In this document: piece after piece, positions 1 through 5,195 of the stretch
Layout: every line of letters begins with the position of its first letter
Position numbering within the stretch: the first letter of the stretch is position 1
DNA from: CAKSQF01 sp964569225
GTDB lineage: Bacteria > Bacillota > Clostridia > Oscillospirales > CAG-272
Direction of reading: 5' to 3'
Assembly (NCBI GenBank): GCA_964569225.1
Contig: CAZMTU010000136.1
Coordinates: forward strand, 1 to 5,195
DNA length: 5,195 bases
Translations under genes and position numbers: made by a program
Notes under the pieces: model-generated
The model's input: the letters and a program-made list of their open reading frames with translations, nothing else
Databases searched by the model: none
What the model was told of the DNA's origin: nothing

Positions 1-1
1 G

Positions 2-943
2 AATGTGTATTGGAACGGCTTTGGTCAGCCACCGGTGTTGACCTTTCGGGCAGATTTCGATGACTTGAATTTTAACCGTATCCGTCAGTCTGAACGCAAG
101 CTGGTCAAGGGCCGCTTTGCAGGGGGGAATCTTGGTTGGATCGTTCCGGAGGATATGGAACTGTTTGCGGCAATTTATTGTAAGCCTTTGACAAAGCCTA
201 CAGAGGCACAGCTTCGTATTCTTGAAATGATTGAGTCCGCCGGTCCTTTTAATATTCAGCAGATCAAGTCTGAAACCGGCATGCTTGTAAAGGAAATCAC
301 ACCTGTTCTGCATCGTTTACAGGAAGCGTTTCTGATTTATGAAGATCAGTATGACGGTGAATGGGATCGCGGCTGGTACAGGTTTTCGGAAATATTTCCG
401 AAAGTCAATAAAGAAAAGTATTCCAAGACCGAAGCGATTAAAATACTGCTTTTTCGTTTTGCATACCGTACGGTTCAGTTTGATGCCGCAATGGCGAAAG
501 CCTTCTATAAGCTGTCCGAAAAAGAGATCAAGCTGTGCATTGATGAGCTGATTTGTGAGGATCTGTTGATTGCTTCAGAAAACGGATTTATGTTGAAAGC
601 CGATGCGGAGTTTCTGAACCATTGTACCCCTTATGCGCCGCGGTTTGTATATGCAATTCACCGCAGTGATTTTTGGTACAAGGTAAATGAACCGGTGTTA
701 AAAGAAAAATTCAAACCGCTGTATGAAAATTTAGAATACGACCATGAGCCTTTACAATACCTGCTGATCGACGGAGTATTTCACGGTGCATCAGTGGGAC
801 ATTTCCGCAATGGACCGTATGACCTAAACGATGTGGTTTGTGACTTGCCCAATGCGAAGACACGCAGAGATGAGATTATTAGGGCTATTCAAGCGGTTAA
901 TTTTGGACGACCGCCCCAGCGGTTTATGGGAGAGAAATTATGA
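2..943 (+). CDS. AlkZ/YcaQ-like winged-helix DNA glycosylase family protein, N-terminus missing
   Basis: The frame is open to the left edge, so the gene very probably starts upstream; the GTG at base 5 is only the first start-type codon in view. About 313 residues are visible. Numbering from that GTG, residues 62-115 form a winged-helix-like segment (LRILEMIESAGPFNIQQIKSE, then a helix ending in LQEAFLIYEDQ, followed by EWDRGWYRF). Residues 140-205 look like a second helix-turn-helix unit. Residues 250-285 (YLLIDGVFHGASVGHFRNGP) are a beta-rich C-terminal segment. From memory this order fits the HTH_42/AlkZ-like family, whose studied members unhook DNA interstrand crosslinks or excise alkylated bases. 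The catalytic QxQ or QxD motif of that family lies near the N-terminus and would be outside the window, so glycosylase activity cannot be judged. No signal peptide or membrane segment is seen, so it is presumably cytoplasmic. It ends in TGA at 941-943. A different winged-helix DNA-binding role is possible. Confidence 0.6.
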   Translation, partial: NVYWNGFGQPPVLTFRADFDDLNFNRIRQSERKLVKGRFAGGNLGWIVPEDMELFAAIYCKPLTKPTEAQLRILEMIESAGPFNIQQIKSETGMLVKEITPVLHRLQEAFLIYEDQYDGEWDRGWYRFSEIFPKVNKEKYSKTEAIKILLFRFAYRTVQFDAAMAKAFYKLSEKEIKLCIDELICEDLLIASENGFMLKADAEFLNHCTPYAPRFVYAIHRSDFWYKVNEPVLKEKFKPLYENLEYDHEPLQYLLIDGVFHGASVGHFRNGPYDLNDVVCDLPNAKTRRDEIIRAIQAVNFGRPPQRFMGEKL

Positions 944-1026
944 ATTGCATATTAAAGAGCGCGTAATTTATAGATCAAAATGCTATCCGTTTGAATCAGT
1001 GTGTTGATTACCATAACGATGGTCAG

Positions 1027-1053
1027 CCGCACAGCCTGTTGCGGAAGCTTTTT
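1027..1053 (+). terminator. Possible weak rho-independent terminator after the winged-helix gene
   Basis: CCGCA (1027-1031) pairs with TGCGG (1040-1044). With one bulged T at 1039, the stem extends by CA/TG to close a three-base GCC loop. A run of five T follows at 1049-1053, separated from the stem by AAGC. It lies about 84 bases after the stop codon of the upstream gene. The gap between stem and T run, the short T run and the bulge make it a mediocre terminator, so this is a candidate only. Confidence 0.4.
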
Positions 1054-1109
1054 ACAAGAGGACGTTTAGCTTCGATTTATCAGTGAATATACTAAGTTGT
1101 TTGGGCACC

Positions 1110-1326
1110 GTTTAAAAGCGTGTTTTAAACTGAGTTTGGACTGCCTATGAAAAAGGCCGAAAGGCACACGGATGTGATTCACATGCAGATGCAGTGTCAT
1201 CCGTGTATATCGTTTTACGCGCATCTTTATAAATATGTAAACGAGTGCAATCAACTTTTAAACGGAATTTAAATAACAATTTTTCTACAGATTTCTTATA
1301 TAGCTTAAAGCGGCTGCTTACCGCTT
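1110..1326 (+). promoter_or_regulatory. Hairpin-rich leader upstream of the radical SAM gene (candidate structured RNA)
   Basis: Inverted repeats follow one another with little space between them. GTTTAAAA (1110-1117) pairs perfectly with TTTTAAAC (1123-1130). GCCT (1143-1146) can pair with AGGC at 1154-1157 or 1162-1165, and GCC-GAAA-GGC (1156-1165) is an alternative small hairpin. ACACGGATG (1166-1174) pairs perfectly with CATCCGTGT (1198-1206); partly nested in it is the palindrome ATGTGA-T-TCACAT (1172-1184). CGTTTTAC (1211-1218) pairs with GTAAACG (1237-1243) with one bulge. AAGCGG (1308-1313) pairs with CCGCTT (1321-1326) just before the ribosome binding site. The pairings are seen directly; that they form a functional leader or small RNA is inference. 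I could not match them to a known riboswitch class. Confidence 0.3.
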
Positions 1327-1340
1327 ACTGTGAGGTGTCT

Positions 1341-3458
1341 ATGAACACAGATTTTCTTCCCGTTACTCGTGAGGAGTGCGAAGCGCGGGGGTGGGATGCA
1401 CCCGATTTCGTTTATGTCAACGGGGATGCCTATGTGGATCACCCCAGCTTCGGGTTGTCCATTATTTCAAGAGTGCTGGAGGACGCGGGTTTTCGGGTGG
1501 CGATCCTCTCACAGCCCGATTATAAATCCTGTGCTGATTTTAAACGCTTTGGGCGTCCTCGGCTTGGCTTTCTCGTATCCAGCGGCAATATTGATTCGAT
1601 GGTCGCGCATTATACTGTATCCAAGAAGAAGCGCAGCTATGATTATTATAGCCCAGGCGGTAAAATGGGACTGCGCCCCGACCGGGCGGTGATTGTTTAT
1701 TCCAACCGAATTCGGGAAGCATATGGCGATGTGCCGATTATTTTAGGCGGGTTGGAAGCATCACTGCGTCGATTTGCGCATTATGATTATTGGGACAACA
1801 AGGTACGCCGCTCTATTCTGGTGGATTCCAGAGCTGATCTGCTAACCTATGGTATGGGGGAAAATATTCTTCTGCGTATTGCAAAGCTGCTTGATAAAGG
1901 GGTGCCGATCAAGAAAATTCGTGATGTACGGGGAACTGTTTATCTTGCCGCTCCTGAGGATAAGATTCATTTTGAAGTAGAAAAAGGCTTTGACTACGAC
2001 AGCCTAAAAACCGATAAGGCGCTTTACGCCAAAGCATTCGCGATGCAGTACCGCAATCAGGATGCCATCAGCGGAAAGGCGATTACTGAATATTATGACG
2101 GCAAGGTACTGGTGCAGAATCCGCCTATGCATCCGCTGGAGAGAGAAGAGCTGGATCATGTGTACAGTCTGCCGTATGCCCGTCGTCCGCATCCTATGTA
2201 TGATCAGGACGGAGGTGTTCCCGGAATTGCAGAGGTGGCATTTTCTATCACCCATAATCGGGGCTGTTTTGGTGCCTGCAATTTCTGTGCGCTGGCATTT
2301 CACCAAGGGCGAAGCGTTCGTTCACGCAGCATTGAGAGCGTAGTAAAGGAAGCCAGGCTGTTAACTACACTGCCCGGTTTCAAGGGTTACATTCATGATG
2401 TCGGCGGTCCTACTGCTAATTTTCGTTATCCAGCCTGTGATAAGCAGCTTACTCACGGTGTTTGCACTCATCGAAAGTGTTTGGCGCCTACCCCTTGCAA
2501 GCAGCTTAAAGCAGATCACAGCGAATATGTGGAATTGTTAAAGCAAGTGGAAGCGCTGCCGGGCGTGAAAAAGGTGTTCATCCGTTCGGGCATTCGATTT
2601 GATTATCTGATTTACGATCAGAACGAAACCTTCTTCAAAAAACTGGTGCATGACCACGTTAGCGGGCAACTGAAGGTAGCGCCTGAACATTGTTGCAATA
2701 GCGTGCTGGGATATATGGGAAAGCCCTCTATTGAGGTGTACAATCGCTTCAAGGAACGCTATTTTCAACTGACCAAAAGCTTCGGGAAAGAGCAGTATCT
2801 GGTACCGTATCTCATGTCCAGCCATCCGGGCAGCACTATGAAGGATGCTATTGAGTTGGCGCTTTACTTAAAAAAGACGGGCTGTGCGCCCGAACAGGTG
2901 CAGGATTTTTATCCGACCCCCGGTACAGCGTCTACAGTGATGTTTTATACCGGATATGACCCTTTTACCATGAAAAAAGTTTATGTAGCCACTGATTACG
3001 AAGAAAAACGCATGCAGCGGGCACTGCTGCAATGGAATCGCAGGGAGAATGAGCCGTTGATCAGAGCCGCGCTGCAAAAGGCGGGACGAAACGATCTTAT
3101 CGGTTATGGTGAGGATTGCTTGGTTCGGCCAGCAAGCGGTAGAGAACGCGGACAAGACCGGCAGAAGGATATAAACAAGGTTGCTCAGTCTGACAATAGA
3201 CAGCACGGGAGCCGGTCAAACGGCAAAGCGGGCAGATCTGCTGGCAATTTTTCCGGTCGGAATGCGCCTATACCGGCACCATCTGTCAGTAAGCCTGCAA
3301 AAAAAGAAGGCTTCGTCAAATCCGGCGTCAAATCCGGCGTCAAATCAGGCGTCAAATTAGGCAGCAAGTCTTACAATGAACGGTCATTGCGTCAGTCGGC
3401 GGGCAATTCTTCCTCTGTTGTGACACCTAAAATGGGCAGTCAAAAAAAGAAGCGATAA
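1341..3458 (+). CDS. YgiQ family radical SAM protein (UPF0313)
   Basis: This is a complete 705-residue protein. The ATG at 1341 is preferred over an in-frame GTG at 1245 because GAGGTG (1332-1337) lies at proper spacing before it and because the family usually begins close to this point, shortly before the motif VNGDAYVDHPSFG (residues 26-38). Residues 1 to about 280 form the family's N-terminal domain. The radical SAM core follows with Cys309, Cys313 and Cys316 in CFGACNFC, the CX3CX2C site for a 4Fe-4S cluster that cleaves S-adenosylmethionine. Further cysteines at 366, 375, 380 and 386 precede KADHSEY, an arrangement I recall as conserved in YgiQ proteins. Residues of about 500-597 match the C-terminal part (DUF3362-like, with QDFYPTPGTAST). 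Residues 598-705 are a basic Ser/Lys/Gly/Arg-rich tail, likely disordered, ending KKKR. The substrate of the family is not known to me, so no reaction is assigned. It is cytoplasmic by appearance and followed by a strong terminator, so it is probably transcribed alone. Confidence 0.93.
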   Translation: MNTDFLPVTREECEARGWDAPDFVYVNGDAYVDHPSFGLSIISRVLEDAGFRVAILSQPDYKSCADFKRFGRPRLGFLVSSGNIDSMVAHYTVSKKKRSYDYYSPGGKMGLRPDRAVIVYSNRIREAYGDVPIILGGLEASLRRFAHYDYWDNKVRRSILVDSRADLLTYGMGENILLRIAKLLDKGVPIKKIRDVRGTVYLAAPEDKIHFEVEKGFDYDSLKTDKALYAKAFAMQYRNQDAISGKAITEYYDGKVLVQNPPMHPLEREELDHVYSLPYARRPHPMYDQDGGVPGIAEVAFSITHNRGCFGACNFCALAFHQGRSVRSRSIESVVKEARLLTTLPGFKGYIHDVGGPTANFRYPACDKQLTHGVCTHRKCLAPTPCKQLKADHSEYVELLKQVEALPGVKKVFIRSGIRFDYLIYDQNETFFKKLVHDHVSGQLKVAPEHCCNSVLGYMGKPSIEVYNRFKERYFQLTKSFGKEQYLVPYLMSSHPGSTMKDAIELALYLKKTGCAPEQVQDFYPTPGTASTVMFYTGYDPFTMKKVYVATDYEEKRMQRALLQWNRRENEPLIRAALQKAGRNDLIGYGEDCLVRPASGRERGQDRQKDINKVAQSDNRQHGSRSNGKAGRSAGNFSGRNAPIPAPSVSKPAKKEGFVKSGVKSGVKSGVKLGSKSYNERSLRQSAGNSSSVVTPKMGSQKKKR
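3315..3362 (+). repeat. Four tandem copies of a 12-bp unit inside the radical SAM gene
   Basis: The unit GTCAAATCCGGC occurs at 3315-3326 and 3327-3338 without change, then at 3339-3350 with one base changed (TCA for TCC) and at 3351-3362 with two changes (TTA for TCC). Each unit encodes Val-Lys-Ser-Gly (Val-Lys-Leu-Gly in the last), covering residues 659-674. The unit is a multiple of three, so gain or loss of copies would keep the frame. It sits in the low-complexity tail, away from the catalytic core. Confidence 0.95.
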
Positions 3459-3524
3459 AATCCAAATAGCCGGCATTTCAAAAATTAAAGAAGGACCATT
3501 TAATTATCGACCGCGGTATATAAA

Positions 3525-3571
3525 CCCCATAACATAGAACAGTCAGCTTGTATCGTGTTATGGGGCTTTTT
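3525..3571 (+). terminator. Strong rho-independent terminator between convergent genes, probably bidirectional
   Basis: CCCCATAACA (3525-3534) pairs perfectly over ten bases with TGTTATGGGG (3556-3565), with a 21-base loop. On the + strand it is followed by C and five T (3567-3571), which suits the end of the radical SAM transcript 66 bases after its stop. Read on the - strand, the same stem is followed by TTTATAT, a weaker U-rich stretch, and lies just after the stop codon of the oxidoreductase gene. Use in both directions is an inference from this placement. Confidence 0.85.
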
Positions 3572-3579
3572 ATATAATT

Positions 3580-4695
3580 TCATGAAAAAGGAAGGTTTTT
3601 ATTCATAATTTCAGTCTGGATTCGTTTTTTCCGGACAGTTATTTCCTTTCGGAGGGGCGAAACCGATGTAAGACCCGACCGCAGTACTGCCTTTCGCAGC
3701 AACGGTTGATACATGAAAGGACATTTCAAGTTTTTTGAGAGCAGTTTCAAACGCAGACCAAGCGTTTTTCGTGCGTACGCCTTTGCCTTATTTTCTATTG
3801 ATGAGGTAAGCGCCGCATGTAATTGAAGAGCACTGTTCATGGCATAGCTGATTCCTTCAAATGAACTGGGACTGATCATGCCTGCTGCTTCTCCGATCAG
3901 GAAAATTCGGTCGTTTCCGAGACAAAAGCTGCGCATAGAAGAAGGCCGCAGTACCTGACACGCTTCTGTTTTAATAGGCTGTTCTAAAGAAAGTCCGAAT
4001 TGCTTCAGTTTTTCCTTTTGTGACTCAAACTTTTCTCTGCAATGGTGGGGTGCAAAAGCACCGCCAAACAGGATATATTCATCCTTATAAATTAACCATG
4101 AGCAGCTGTCGCTGGTGTCCGGATCAAAAATACAGGAGTAAAAAGGCTGCGGCGTTTGTCGGCTGATCGGAAACCATTGCTGAATCGCTATATATGTGCG
4201 TGTATTAAGCTTTGAAAAAAAGGTGCGGCGTACAATAGAGTTGGCACCGTCTGCACCGATCAGTCTTTTCCCTAAAGCGATTTTATAATGACCGTCGGGC
4301 GTTCGATAGGTAATGGCAAACACGTCTAACCGTTCTTTGATTTCAGTGCAGATGCCCTTTTCCACGGTTACACAGGAGGGGATTTGCGAAATCAGCCAAC
4401 GGTCAAATTTGTTTCGATCCACATTGATATACATTCGCTGGTAACGCCTTTCTAATTTTGCCTTCAGATCAATGGTTCGGACGGAAAAAATCTGTGGATC
4501 TACCAAAATATCCTTGGGAATACTGTCATCGAATCTGGCAAAGAGCCGTTGGGTTTGCGGCGCCAACAGACCGCCGCAAGGCTTTCCGCACAAATTTCCG
4601 TCCAACAGGAGCGTTTTAGAGGTTCCGGCTACTCGCGCATAGGTCGCACCAGCGGGACCTGCACCGATAATGATGGTATCATAATATTGAGTCAT
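3580..4695 (-). CDS. FAD-dependent oxidoreductase, geranylgeranyl reductase/CbrA-like
   Basis: This is a complete 371-residue flavoprotein. Residues 8-16 (IIIGAGPAG) are the GxGxxG dinucleotide-binding loop of a Rossmann fold, with Asp32 placed at the end of strand two, where an acidic residue normally binds the FAD ribose. CGG at 40-42 fits the motif seen in geranylgeranyl-reductase-type enzymes. GADGANSIVRR (147-157) is the DG motif, and RIFLIGEAAGMISPSSFEGI (263-282) is the second FAD motif, with Glu269 where many relatives have Asp. The family (COG0644) includes archaeal and plant geranylgeranyl reductases and E. coli CbrA; the substrate here cannot be told. No signal peptide or membrane span is seen. 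The start ATG (4695-4693) has no closer alternative: the in-frame upstream ATG is followed at once by TGA. The purine-rich AGGAAGG (4717-4711) lies 15 bases before the start, longer than usual. Its own promoter and terminator flank it, so it is probably monocistronic. Confidence 0.9.
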   Translation of the reverse strand: MTQYYDTIIIGAGPAGATYARVAGTSKTLLLDGNLCGKPCGGLLAPQTQRLFARFDDSIPKDILVDPQIFSVRTIDLKAKLERRYQRMYINVDRNKFDRWLISQIPSCVTVEKGICTEIKERLDVFAITYRTPDGHYKIALGKRLIGADGANSIVRRTFFSKLNTRTYIAIQQWFPISRQTPQPFYSCIFDPDTSDSCSWLIYKDEYILFGGAFAPHHCREKFESQKEKLKQFGLSLEQPIKTEACQVLRPSSMRSFCLGNDRIFLIGEAAGMISPSSFEGISYAMNSALQLHAALTSSIENKAKAYARKTLGLRLKLLSKNLKCPFMYQPLLRKAVLRSGLTSVSPLRKEITVRKKRIQTEIMNKNLPFS

Positions 4696-4728
4696 AATAC
4701 TTTTTCACATCCTTCCTATTCTATTCTA

Positions 4729-4757
4729 ATTATACTTCTGATCTTTTTATTTGTCAA
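4729..4757 (-). promoter_or_regulatory. Perfect consensus sigma-A/sigma-70 promoter for the FAD oxidoreductase gene
   Basis: Read on the - strand, TTGACA (4757-4752) is followed after exactly 17 bases by TATAAT (4734-4729), a full match to both boxes at the preferred spacing. Transcription should begin near 4722, giving a leader of about 27 bases that contains AGGAAGG (4717-4711). The -35 box lies inside the left arm of the 21-bp inverted repeat, so a protein bound there should block or alter RNA polymerase binding. Confidence 0.85.
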
Positions 4758-4798
4758 TAATTATTTATCGAATTACAATAAATAATTATTGACAAATA
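4748..4798. repeat. Perfect 21-bp inverted repeat in the divergent promoter region (candidate operator)
   Basis: Bases 4748-4768 are the exact reverse complement of 4778-4798, separated by nine bases (4769-4777). Each arm contains the ten-base palindrome AATAATTATT (4756-4765 and 4781-4790), whose centres are 25 bp apart, and each carries an outward-facing TTGACA (4757-4752 on -, 4789-4794 on +). The left TTGACA is the -35 box of the oxidoreductase promoter. The symmetry and position suggest a site for a dimeric regulator, possibly two dimers. Which regulator family is not clear. It has no GC-rich stem or T run of the terminator kind. Confidence 0.85.
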
Positions 4799-4838
4799 GA
4801 TTGAAATGGTAAATAGATAATGTGAGCAAAATCGTTCG

Positions 4839-4868
4839 CCGACATCTGTATCGTCAAACGCTTATTAT
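4839..4868 (+). promoter_or_regulatory. Candidate promoter for the P-type ATPase gene
   Basis: CCGACA (4839-4844, four of six bases) is followed after 18 bases by TATTAT (4863-4868, five of six), which would start transcription near 4875 and give a leader of about 77 bases. The alternative is the consensus TTGACA at 4789-4794 inside the right arm of the inverted repeat, but the nearest good -10 box (GATAAT, 4816-4821) is 21 bases away, which is too far. Neither is certain. Confidence 0.3.
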
Positions 4869-4951
4869 CGTTTTTTCATTCAGGTAAAAATTTATTTCCT
4901 GCTTCTAATCAGGCAGCGTATACGCATATACATGCTATTACGAAGGGATGG

Positions 4952-5195
4952 ATGAATGTGAAATACAGAGGGCTAAGCGAAGCGGAGGTCAAGGCATCGG
5001 CAGAATTGCATGGGAAAAACAATTTGCCTGCTCAGAAAAAAATCTCATTCGGTAAACGGCTGCTGCACAATTTGGGTGATCCGATCATTAAAATTTTGCT
5101 GGCAGCGCTGGGGATCAATCTTCTGTTCATGTTAGAAAGCTTTGACTGGTTTGAAACGATCGGAATTGTATTGGCGATCGGGATCGCGACCGTAG
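4952..5195 (+). CDS. Calcium-type cation-transporting P-type ATPase, N-terminal fragment
   Basis: The first 81 residues are visible and the frame runs off the window. Residues of about 5-45 (YRGLSEAEVKASAELHGKNN and following) match the cation ATPase N-terminal domain, which begins with the typical GLS-x-x-EV pattern. A hydrophobic helix follows after GDPIIKILL, then ESFDWFETIGI leads into the second membrane helix; this is the pattern of SERCA/PMCA-like (type IIA/IIB) Ca2+ pumps of Firmicutes. Such pumps export Ca2+ or related cations across the cell membrane at the cost of ATP. The phosphorylation motif DKTGT and the ion-binding helices lie outside the window, so ion choice cannot be checked. 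ATG 4952 is chosen with AAGGG (4943-4947) four bases before it; GTG at 4958 in the same frame is also possible. It is divergent from the oxidoreductase gene. Confidence 0.88.
   Translation, partial: MNVKYRGLSEAEVKASAELHGKNNLPAQKKISFGKRLLHNLGDPIIKILLAALGINLLFMLESFDWFETIGIVLAIGIATV

Larger units (their letters stand above)
944..1340. other. 397-base intergenic region without a convincing gene
   Basis: No open reading frame here has both a good ribosome binding site and a recognisable product. A frame beginning with the ATG that overlaps the preceding TGA (940) stops after eight codons. A 41-codon frame (ATG 1147 to TAA 1270-1272) has no clear Shine-Dalgarno. The region holds a terminator-like hairpin at 1027-1053 and, from 1110 on, a series of inverted repeats described separately. 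No tRNA was recognised. Promoter-like matches for the downstream gene are weak; the best seen is ATAACA (1273-1278), 18 bases, TATATA (1297-1302), with four of six bases matching in each box. Confidence 0.6.

Noticed and set aside
940..966. ATGA-overlapping start after the winged-helix gene, suggesting translational coupling to a next gene
   Set aside because: The frame stops after eight codons. The same frame stays open again for about 40 codons to 1083, but without similarity I can recognise, so a decayed gene is not supported.
1066..1254. 62-residue frame on the - strand
   Set aside because: It has no recognisable motif and spans the inverted repeats of the intergenic region; chance is more likely.
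1245..1340. N-terminal extension of the radical SAM protein by 32 residues from a GTG at 1245
   Set aside because: The extension does not look like the family, has no good ribosome binding site, and the ATG at 1341 is preceded by GAGGTG at proper spacing.
3510..3517. Palindrome ACCGCGGT before the terminator
   Set aside because: An eight-base palindrome is expected by chance at this scale and has no further support.
4549..4785. 78-residue frame on the + strand over the start of the oxidoreductase gene
   Set aside because: It is antisense to a clear FAD-binding N-terminus, then runs through the promoter and inverted repeat.
4748..4798. Inverted repeat as a transcription terminator
   Set aside because: It lies upstream of both flanking genes, its arms are almost entirely A/T, and it has no proper T run after the stem.
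1..5195. CRISPR array, insertion sequence, tRNA or phage genes
   Set aside because: No regularly spaced repeats, transposase or integrase motifs, or tRNA cloverleaf were seen on either strand.

Overview
The window looks like chromosomal DNA of a Gram-positive anaerobe of the class Clostridia, possibly near the Ruminococcaceae/Oscillospiraceae. The clues are protein flavour, moderate G+C with AT-rich intergenic DNA, purine-rich Shine-Dalgarno sites, and a sigma-A type promoter. The taxonomic guess is an inference; no rRNA or other marker gene is present.

Layout. (1) Bases 2-943, + strand: the C-terminal part of a winged-helix protein that resembles AlkZ/YcaQ-type DNA glycosylases; its N-terminus lies outside the window. 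(2) Bases 944-1340: about 400 bases without a convincing gene. They hold a weak terminator-like hairpin and then a run of inverted repeats leading to the next gene. (3) Bases 1341-3458, + strand: a complete YgiQ/UPF0313 radical SAM protein with a CX3CX2C iron-sulfur motif and a long basic low-complexity tail that contains a 12-bp repeat present four times. (4) Bases 3525-3571: a strong rho-independent terminator between convergent genes, probably usable from both sides. (5) Bases 3580-4695, - strand: a complete FAD-dependent oxidoreductase of the geranylgeranyl reductase/CbrA-like group. (6) Bases 4696-4951: a divergent control region with a perfect consensus promoter (TTGACA-17-TATAAT) for the oxidoreductase and a perfect 21-bp inverted repeat that overlaps its -35 box. 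(7) Bases 4952-5195, + strand: the N-terminal 81 residues of a calcium-type P-type ATPase, cut by the window edge.

The genes do not form an obvious single pathway. The radical SAM gene and the oxidoreductase are convergent and separated by a terminator. The oxidoreductase and the P-type ATPase are divergent and share a control region whose dyad symmetry suggests a common regulator. I see no mobile element, CRISPR array, tRNA or rRNA. The most interesting items are the long inverted repeat at the divergent promoter and the hairpin-rich leader before the radical SAM gene; neither amounts to a demonstrated new system.
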